From NCBI GenBank assembly GCA_045546735.1, contig JAZQDJ010000120.1, positions 50,151 to 114,150 of the forward strand: a stretch of 64,000 nucleotides of DNA, written 5' to 3'. Numbering within the stretch: position 1 is the stretch's first letter; each line of letters starts with the position of its first letter. The notes below the pieces were generated by a model. It searched no databases and was not told the DNA's origin. It was given only the letters and a program-made list of their open reading frames with translations. This DNA comes from SVFI01 sp045546735 (GTDB lineage Bacteria > Bacillota > Clostridia > Lachnospirales > Lachnospiraceae). The translations under genes and the position numbers were made by a program. Below are positions 58,131 to 64,000 of the stretch, piece by piece.

Positions 58131-59477
58131 ATGATGAAACATATGACACCGGAAAATATAGCCCGCGTTTGTAAAGGGACATATTTCGGACCGGAGAATA
58201 TAAAGCAGAAATGCGTTACAAGTATTACGACAGATTCGAGGGTGGCAGAGAAGGACGGATTGTTTGTGGCATTGCGCGGAGAGCGTGTAGACGGACATTC
58301 GTTTATATCGCAGGTTCGGGAAAAAGGAGTTCTTTGCGTAGTTGTGGAGGAGCAACCGGAAACAGAGTGTCCGTACATCCTTGTAGAGAGTACATATCAG
58401 GCAATGAAAGATATGGCGGCGTTTTACCGCGGGCAGCTTTCGTGCAAGGTGGTAGGTATTACCGGAAGCGTCGGAAAGACGAGTACGAAAGAGATGATTG
58501 CAGGCGTTTTGGGAGCAAAATATAATGTCTTGAAAACGGCCGGAAATTTTAACAATGAACTCGGAGTACCGATGACATTGTTCCGCATCCGCGAAGAGCA
58601 TGAAGTGGCGGTCGTTGAAATGGGAATCAGCGATTTCGGAGAAATGAGCCGTCTGACAGCCATGGTAAAACCGGATATTTGTGTCATCACAAATATTGGC
58701 GAGTGTCATTTGGAAAATCTCGGAGACCGTGACGGTGTTCTTCGGGCAAAAACAGAAATATTTGAATGTCTTGCGCCGGACGGAACGGCTGTTTTGAACG
58801 GTCAGGATGATAAGCTGATAACGATTGGGGAAGTAAACGGAAAGAAACCGTGCTTTTTCGGAAGTGAAGAATGCTATGCAGAAAATATAGTTAGCAGAGG
58901 CTTACTTGGAACATCTTGTGTTATCCGGAGTAAAGATATGGTGATAGATGCAGACATATGCGTTCAGGGTGCACACCAGGTAAAGAATGCGATGGCAGCA
59001 GTTTGCGTAGCACAACTTTTCGGTCTTACAAAAGAGGAAATAGAAAAAGGAATCAAGAGCGTTGTAGCACTTCCCGGAAGAGGTCAGATTATAGCAGGCG
59101 ACAGATTTACTTTGATAGACGAGAGTTATAATGCAAATCCGGTTTCCATGAAAGCGACGCTCGATGCATTGGCGCAGACAGAAGGAAGAAGAGTTGCGAT
59201 TCTCGGAGATATGTTTGAACTTGGAGAAAATTCCGATGCGCTTCACGCAGAGGTAGGAAGTTATGCAGGGGCAAGCGGAATTGACCTTTTAATCTGTATC
59301 GGAGAAAATGCCAAGCATATCTATGCAGGTGCGGCGATGGAGAATAAAGCGTACTTTGATACAAAGGAAGACTTCCTGTTAAAGAGAGAAGAATTGTTGG
59401 AAACAGGAGATACAATATTAATAAAAGCATCACACGGAATGCAGTTTGAAACAATGAAAAAAGAATTGGCCGATTAG
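58131..59477 (+). CDS. murF: UDP-MurNAc-tripeptide--D-alanyl-D-alanine ligase
   Basis: 448 residues from the ATG at 58131 (AGGGGA upstream; longer frames start inside ddl). Mur ligase motifs: P-loop GITGSVGKTSTKEMI near 108, ITNIGECHLENLGDRDGV near 180, and DESYNANPVSMKATLDAL near 327. It joins the ddl product to the peptidoglycan precursor, so ddl-murF form a logical pair. The end overlaps the convergent plsC by 4 nt. Confidence 0.95.
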   Translation: MMKHMTPENIARVCKGTYFGPENIKQKCVTSITTDSRVAEKDGLFVALRGERVDGHSFISQVREKGVLCVVVEEQPETECPYILVESTYQAMKDMAAFYRGQLSCKVVGITGSVGKTSTKEMIAGVLGAKYNVLKTAGNFNNELGVPMTLFRIREEHEVAVVEMGISDFGEMSRLTAMVKPDICVITNIGECHLENLGDRDGVLRAKTEIFECLAPDGTAVLNGQDDKLITIGEVNGKKPCFFGSEECYAENIVSRGLLGTSCVIRSKDMVIDADICVQGAHQVKNAMAAVCVAQLFGLTKEEIEKGIKSVVALPGRGQIIAGDRFTLIDESYNANPVSMKATLDALAQTEGRRVAILGDMFELGENSDALHAEVGSYAGASGIDLLICIGENAKHIYAGAAMENKAYFDTKEDFLLKREELLETGDTILIKASHGMQFETMKKELAD

Positions 59478-60208
59478 ACCAATTCTTTATTTTTTTCATG
59501 ATTTTCAATTAAAATTTTGCTTACATATTTTCCGATATGACGACGGTCTTCCGGATCAAGATCAGACATATAGAACGGCTTAGAAAATTCCATAATTACA
59601 TGTTGTTTTTCTACGCGGGGCATATGTGCCTCAAAAATATTTCTTGTATTGTTGTACGTGACAACAACAATCGGACATTTTGATTTTTCGGCCATTTTAA
59701 AGCTGCCGTCATGGAAAGGCAAGAGAATCTCGTCAGTCTTATTACGCGTACCTTCCGGGAATACAGAAACAGAAACGCCCTCTTTCAAAAGTTCAATATT
59801 TTTTAAGATGACTTTCAGACCTTGCTTGATGTCACTGCGGTCAATAAATGTACTGTCGATAAGCATCATCCAGTGGCAAAGAAGAGGGTATCGGAGCATT
59901 TCCTTTTTTGCAAGAAAACTGATTGGCCCCGGAGCATGCATAGCAAGAAGATGGATATCGAAATAGCTTCTGTGGTTACCGACATAGAGTACAGCCTGAT
60001 CTTTTGGAATATTTTCAAGGCCGATGGTAGTAACTTTCGTTCCGGCAAGAAATACACACACACCAAGTCCCCACTTTACAATGGCATTGGATGTTTTTCT
60101 GCGGAGCTGTGGATTAAATTTATTAATAATCCATTCGATAATCATAACCGGTATCGTAAGAATTAAAAATAGTATTAAAAAAATTAATATAGCAAAAAAA
60201 CGAATCAT
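59474..60208 (-). CDS. plsC: 1-acyl-sn-glycerol-3-phosphate acyltransferase
   Basis: 244 residues from the ATG at 60208; an in-frame GTG at 60217 overlaps the AAAGGGTG ribosome binding site. N-terminal membrane helix (about 2-25), then the acyltransferase motifs NHRSYFDIH (H-x4-D) near 79 and FPEGTRN near 152. It forms phosphatidic acid in phospholipid synthesis. Convergent with murF. Confidence 0.9.
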   Translation of the reverse strand: MIRFFAILIFLILFLILTIPVMIIEWIINKFNPQLRRKTSNAIVKWGLGVCVFLAGTKVTTIGLENIPKDQAVLYVGNHRSYFDIHLLAMHAPGPISFLAKKEMLRYPLLCHWMMLIDSTFIDRSDIKQGLKVILKNIELLKEGVSVSVFPEGTRNKTDEILLPFHDGSFKMAEKSKCPIVVVTYNNTRNIFEAHMPRVEKQHVIMEFSKPFYMSDLDPEDRRHIGKYVSKILIENHEKNKELV

Positions 60209-60301
60209 AATTTTCACCCTTTCTACATTTTAAACAAAGCACATTATATCATAGTTTGTGTATTGTTTCCATAGAATATAAAAAAAGCAGGGAGCAACAG
60301 A

Positions 60302-60700
60302 TTGAGAAAGTGGATATGTTTTGTGGTACTTGCCGTATTGCTGACAGGATGCAGAGCAGACAAAATCGACGAGAAAAAAATAACAGATTTAGAATATACG
60401 GTAACAAGCGAAGAACGCTTGCCGGAGGAACTGAAAGTTTTGGTGGAAGGAAAAAAGGAACAGCCGTTTAAAATGACATATCATGACGGTGATTATTTGT
60501 ATATTTGCCAAGGTTACGGAACACAACCGACCGGAGGATACAGTATACAGGTGGAAGAAGTGTACAGGACTTCAAATGCGATTTATTTTTCAGCAGTTCT
60601 CATAGGCCCGTCCGCGACAGAGCTAAAAACAGAAAAAGAAACGACACCTTATATTGTTGTAAAAACAGAATATCAGGATATGACAGTTGTCTTTGACTGA
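60302..60700 (+). CDS. PrcB-like lipoprotein
   Basis: 132 residues from TTG 60302 (AGGGAG 7 nt upstream). Lipobox LLTGC near 13-17. The C-terminal GTQPTGGYSIQVEEVYRTSNAIYFSAVLIGPS matches the PrcB_C domain, first known from a spirochaete protease complex subunit. Protease partners are not visible here. The pyrC promoter lies in its 3' end. Confidence 0.75.
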   Translation: MRKWICFVVLAVLLTGCRADKIDEKKITDLEYTVTSEERLPEELKVLVEGKKEQPFKMTYHDGDYLYICQGYGTQPTGGYSIQVEEVYRTSNAIYFSAVLIGPSATELKTEKETTPYIVVKTEYQDMTVVFD

Positions 60701-60715
60701 CAAAATGTTGTATGA
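60686..60715 (+). promoter_or_regulatory. Promoter of the pyrC-pyrK-pyrD operon
   Basis: TTGTCT (60686-60691), 18-nt spacer, TATGAT (60710-60715). It overlaps the end of the preceding gene. The leader of about 28 nt is too short for a PyrR attenuator, so regulation, if any, is by another means. Confidence 0.55.
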
Positions 60716-60749
60716 TAGAAGGCAGAGAAAACATAAGGAGGAACTCCGT

Positions 60750-62021
60750 ATGAAATTAATTTCGGGAGGTACAATTGTGGATCCGGTAACGGGAACCATG
60801 TACCGAAAAGACATTTTGATAAAAGACGGAAAAATCGGGAAAATTGACGAACATATCAATCCTGAGGATTATGAGGATGTGCAGGTAATCCGTGCAGACG
60901 GCAAAAAGATAGGGCCGGGACTTGTGGATGTCCATGTGCATTTCCGTGATCCGGGATTTACCTATAAAGAAGACATTGAAACAGGGGCTGTGGCAGCAGC
61001 AAAGGGCGGATTTACAACCGTGGTACTCATGGCTAACACAAAACCGTCTGTTGATAATGTTGAGACGCTTTCCTATGTAATAGAGAAAGGGGAAAAAACA
61101 GCAATTCGTGTGCATACATGTGCGAGCATCACCGAGTCTTTAAAGGGTGAGACGATGACAGACATGGACGGTTTGAAGGAAGCGGGAGCTGTCGGATTTA
61201 CAGATGACGGAATTCCGATTCTTTCGGAGGGACTTGTCCGTAAAGCAATGGAAAAGGCGGTGCAGCTTGATGTGCCTCTCAGTTTTCACGAAGAAGATCC
61301 GGCATATATTGAAAATAACGGAATTAACCGTGGTAAGGCTTCGGAACATTTCGGTATCGGAGGTTCTGACCGAATGGCGGAGATCAGTCTTGTCGAGCGT
61401 GATTTGGAAATTGCTTTGGAGACAGGAGCCATTTTCAATGTCCAGCACATTAGCACGAAGGAGAGTGTGGAACTTGTCCGTAGGGCAAAGGCAAAAGGTT
61501 CGAACATTCATGCAGAGGCAACGCCGCATCATTTCACATTGACAGAGGAGGCGGCTATTGAGTATGGAACGCTTGCGAAAATGAATCCGCCGCTTCGCGA
61601 GGAAGCAGACCGTCTGGCAGTCATTGAAGGACTCAAGGACGGAACGATTGATTTGATTGCAACCGACCATGCGCCTCACAGCGAGGAGGAAAAGAGTCGT
61701 CCGGTCACAGAAGCACCGAGCGGAATTATCGGCCTTGAAACGGCTTTTGCGTTAGCAATAAGCAACTTGGTAAAACCGGGGTACCTGACGCTTCCGCAGC
61801 TTTTCGACCGAATGAGTCTTGCGCCGGCTAAAATGTATCATCTGCCATACGGAACAATAGAGGAAGGCGGAGTTGCGGATCTTATTATTTTTGATGATGA
61901 AAAGCAGGTGACATTCAATAAATTTGTGTCACGTTCGTCGAATTCCCCATTCCTCGGACAGACATTTTATGGTACGATTGATATGACGATTTGCAAGGGT
62001 GAAATTGCATACGAAAAATAA
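60750..62021 (+). CDS. pyrC: Dihydroorotase
   Basis: 423 residues from the ATG at 60750 (AAGGAGG upstream). Class I dihydroorotase motifs: VDVHVHFRDPGFTYKEDIETG near 61 with the zinc His pair, NVQHISTKESVELVR near 230, ATPHHFTLTE near 255 and ATDHAPHSEEEK near 305. It closes carbamoyl-aspartate to dihydroorotate. First of three linked pyrimidine genes. Confidence 0.93.
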   Translation: MKLISGGTIVDPVTGTMYRKDILIKDGKIGKIDEHINPEDYEDVQVIRADGKKIGPGLVDVHVHFRDPGFTYKEDIETGAVAAAKGGFTTVVLMANTKPSVDNVETLSYVIEKGEKTAIRVHTCASITESLKGETMTDMDGLKEAGAVGFTDDGIPILSEGLVRKAMEKAVQLDVPLSFHEEDPAYIENNGINRGKASEHFGIGGSDRMAEISLVERDLEIALETGAIFNVQHISTKESVELVRRAKAKGSNIHAEATPHHFTLTEEAAIEYGTLAKMNPPLREEADRLAVIEGLKDGTIDLIATDHAPHSEEEKSRPVTEAPSGIIGLETAFALAISNLVKPGYLTLPQLFDRMSLAPAKMYHLPYGTIEEGGVADLIIFDDEKQVTFNKFVSRSSNSPFLGQTFYGTIDMTICKGEIAYEK

Positions 62022-62042
62022 ACAGACAGAAAGGAAATCACT

Positions 62043-62831
62043 ATGGCACAGAAGAAAAAAGTGACAGCAAAAGTGTTCCGACAGGATGAGATTGCAGTCG
62101 GAATTTATGATATGTGGATTGAGACGGATTTGGCAAAGGATGCAAAGCCGGGTCAGTTTATCAGCGTTTATCCGAAAAATCAGGCGACGCTTCTTCCGCG
62201 TCCGATCAGTATCTGCGAGGTAAATGAGGAGAAGACGATGCTTCGTATTGTTTATCGTGTGGCAGGTCAGGGAACAACAGAATTTTCAAAATATCATACC
62301 GGAGAAGAAATCACGATTCTCGGAACGCTCGGAAACGGTTTTCCGCTTGAAAAAGCAGACGGAAAGAGAGTCTTTCTTATGGGAGGAGGTATCGGAATTC
62401 CTCCGATGCTTCAGCTTTCCAAAGAACTTTCTGCACGTGGAAAAGCAGATAAGATCAGTGCAATTCTCGGTTACCGCAACGAGTTATTTCTTTACGAAGA
62501 TTTCAAACCTTATGCGGATGTTTATGCAGCAACAGAAGACGGAAGCAGCGGAAGCAAAGGTACGGTTATGGATGCCATCAATGAAAATAATCTTGCGGGC
62601 GACGTAATTTTTGCCTGCGGACCGATGCCGATGCTTCGTGCTATCAAACAGTTTGCAGAGGCTAATCAGATGGAAGCGTACATTTCTCTTGAGGAGAGAA
62701 TGGCGTGTGGTGTAGGAGCTTGTCTTGGCTGCGTATGCACAACGAAAGAAGTGGATCATCACTCTCATGTAAAAAATGCAAGAATTTGTACCGACGGTCC
62801 GGTATATGATGCAAAGGAGGTAATGATCTGA
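62043..62831 (+). CDS. pyrK: Dihydroorotate dehydrogenase electron-transfer subunit
   Basis: 262 residues. FAD-binding RPISIC near 52, NAD-binding GGGIGIPPMLQLSKEL near 112, and a 2Fe-2S site with Cys residues in ACGVGACLGCVC near 221-232 plus RICTDGPV. It passes electrons from PyrD to NAD+. The stop overlaps the pyrD start. Confidence 0.94.
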   Translation: MAQKKKVTAKVFRQDEIAVGIYDMWIETDLAKDAKPGQFISVYPKNQATLLPRPISICEVNEEKTMLRIVYRVAGQGTTEFSKYHTGEEITILGTLGNGFPLEKADGKRVFLMGGGIGIPPMLQLSKELSARGKADKISAILGYRNELFLYEDFKPYADVYAATEDGSSGSKGTVMDAINENNLAGDVIFACGPMPMLRAIKQFAEANQMEAYISLEERMACGVGACLGCVCTTKEVDHHSHVKNARICTDGPVYDAKEVMI

Positions 62832-63733
62832 TGAATACAAAAGTTACGATTGCAGGAGTTGAATTTAAGAATCCGGTTATGACAGCTTCCGGAACATTCG
62901 GCTCAGGTATGGAATATGGTGAATTTGTCGATTTAAATAAACTCGGTGCTGTTGTGACCAAAGGAGTGGCAAATGTACCTTGGCCGGGGAATCCGACGCC
63001 GCGTGTGGCAGAGACTTACGGTGGAATGCTCAATGCCATCGGACTTCAGAATCCGGGTATTGAGGTGTTTGTGGAAAGAGACCTTGAGTTTCTTAAACAG
63101 TATGACACAAAAGTAATTGTGAATGTGTGCGGAAAGAGCATCGAAGATTATGTGGAAGTGGTAGAGCGACTTTCCGACGAGGCAGTGGACATGCTTGAGA
63201 TTAATGTTTCCTGTCCGAACGTAAAAGAAGGTGCCATTGCTTTCGGTCAGAATGCAAAAGCTCTTTCTGAGATTACGGCAGAAATCAAAAAGAAAGCAAA
63301 ACAGCCGGTAATTATGAAGCTCAGCCCGAACGTGACGGACATCACGGAGATGGCAAAAGCAGCAGAGGCAGCAGGTGCGGATGCACTTTCTCTCATCAAT
63401 ACGATTACCGGTATGAAAATTGATATTCACAAAAGAGCGTTTGCTCTGGCTAACAAGACCGGAGGAATGAGCGGTCCGGCAATTAAGCCTGTGGCAGTGC
63501 GCATGGTTTATCAGGTGGCAAATGCTGTACGGATTCCGATTATCGGAATGGGTGGTATTGCAAATGCGGAAGATGCCATTGAATTTATGATGGCAGGAGC
63601 AACGGCTGTTTCTATCGGAGCCATGAACTTTATCAATCCTTATGCAACTGTTGAGACAGTGGCAGGTATTGAGAAGTTTATGCAGGAAAAGGGTATTGCG
63701 GATATCAATGAGATTGTTGGTTGTGTGAAGTAA
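62831..63733 (+). CDS. pyrD: Dihydroorotate dehydrogenase B, catalytic subunit
   Basis: 300 residues. Class 1B features: NPVMTASGTFGSGMEYGEF near 13, GLQNPGIE near 75, catalytic Cys in INVSCPNVKEG near 128, and GMGGIANAEDAIEFMMAGA near 240. FMN enzyme that oxidises dihydroorotate to orotate with PyrK. The pyrF/pyrE genes are not in the window. Confidence 0.95.
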   Translation: MNTKVTIAGVEFKNPVMTASGTFGSGMEYGEFVDLNKLGAVVTKGVANVPWPGNPTPRVAETYGGMLNAIGLQNPGIEVFVERDLEFLKQYDTKVIVNVCGKSIEDYVEVVERLSDEAVDMLEINVSCPNVKEGAIAFGQNAKALSEITAEIKKKAKQPVIMKLSPNVTDITEMAKAAEAAGADALSLINTITGMKIDIHKRAFALANKTGGMSGPAIKPVAVRMVYQVANAVRIPIIGMGGIANAEDAIEFMMAGATAVSIGAMNFINPYATVETVAGIEKFMQEKGIADINEIVGCVK

Positions 63734-63736
63734 TGT

Positions 63737-63782
63737 AAGGACTATATTGTTTGCCTCGGGCAAACAATATAGTCCTTTTTTA
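63737..63782 (+). terminator. Terminator of the pyr operon
   Basis: A perfect 19-bp stem (63737-63755 with 63759-63777), a 3-nt loop, and a run of six or more T. Confidence 0.93.
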
Positions 63783-63800
63783 TGCGTAGAATATATAATG

Positions 63801-63988
63801 TGGGCAAGAAATGATGAAAAACAGAAGAAACATGCCCAGCAAATATATAGGAAGTTAAGAAGCCGTGGGCAAGAAAAGGGCGAAAAGATAATAAACTTGC
63901 CCAAAGAGAATGAAGAAAGATGCGAAAAGAGATGGTAAGGAGAGTTGAAGTGGGCAAGAAATGATGAAAAACAGAAGAAACATGCCCG
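63801..63988. repeat. Array of three 38-bp TGGGCAAG quasi-palindromes, running to the window edge
   Basis: Units at 63801-63838, 63866-63903 and 63951-63988 (38 bp each); gaps 27 and 47 bp. Unit 1 with the 12 bases after it recurs at unit 3 with a single A/G difference (50 bases compared, to the window end), so a 150-bp block seems to have been duplicated. More copies may follow outside. No gene is seen after pyrD. Confidence 0.75.
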
Positions 63989-64000
63989 GCAAATATATAG

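Noticed and set aside
60686..60749. PyrR attenuator in front of pyrC
   Set aside because: The leader after the predicted start site is only about 28 nt and has no hairpin.

Overview
The window looks like chromosomal DNA of a low-GC, Gram-positive, endospore-forming anaerobe of the Lachnospiraceae (Clostridia). Supporting signs are SpoVT, SpoIID and a SpoIIQ-like protein, a PyrK/PyrD-1B pyrimidine pathway, a T-box in front of ileS, a glycine riboswitch in front of an alanine/glycine symporter, four DegV paralogues, and strong AGGAGG ribosome binding sites with sigma-A promoters. One gene has a textbook sigma-D (FliA) promoter, so the cell is probably motile; HD-GYP and GGDEF proteins indicate c-di-GMP signalling. 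The genus cannot be fixed from the sequence. No rRNA, tRNA, insertion sequence, prophage or CRISPR array was seen.

Layout. 1-2.4 kb (minus): an SPFH/zinc-ribbon protein cut by the window edge and an HD-GYP protein. 2.6-6.7 kb (plus): PfkB sugar kinase, D-lyxose isomerase-like protein, DUF4080 radical SAM protein and DEDDh exonuclease. 7.3-16.3 kb (plus): a 35-residue membrane peptide, VanW protein, AIR-synthase-like protein, Lrp regulator, aminotransferase, trmL, pth and mfd. 16.4-21 kb: a degV, an XRE remnant, a PurF whose N-terminal nucleophile is Ser instead of Cys, and the riboswitch-controlled symporter. 21-27 kb: an ECF sigma/RsiV-like pair (minus) divergent from an XRE regulator followed by four membrane proteins (plus). 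27-32 kb: GGDEF protein, lipoprotein, secreted proteins, flavodoxin/ferredoxin protein, spoVT. 32-36 kb (minus): MFS exporter, pncB, degV. 36-44.5 kb (plus): T-box and ileS, acyltransferase-3 genes, glycogen phosphorylase. 44.5-50.6 kb: tandem degV pair, aconitase-family hydratase, sigma-D-dependent gene. 50.6-60.2 kb: aldolase and sugar kinase (minus), spoIID-spoIIQ, amidohydrolase, GH9-like lipoprotein, ddl-murF (plus), plsC (minus). 60.3-63.7 kb (plus): PrcB-like lipoprotein and pyrC-pyrK-pyrD.

The most unusual signal is non-coding. Intergenic regions at 20.9, 31.9, 49.0 and 63.8 kb carry 13 copies in all of a degenerate quasi-palindrome, TGGGCAAG...GGCCCA or ...TTGCCCA, each exactly 37 or 38 bp long; a diverged single copy lies at 16.3 kb. 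Gaps between neighbouring copies are only 27, 37 or 47-48 bp, so start-to-start distances (64-65, 74, 84-85 bp) are close to 6, 7 and 8 helical turns. This resembles helically phased protein-binding sites or a palindromic repeat family, and I do not recognise it. Other points of interest: a promoter whose -35/-10 spacer is a (TA)8 tract, upstream of a secreted-protein gene with an in-frame TGA; a terminator-like hairpin that buries the spoVT ribosome binding site; and two long nested palindromes.
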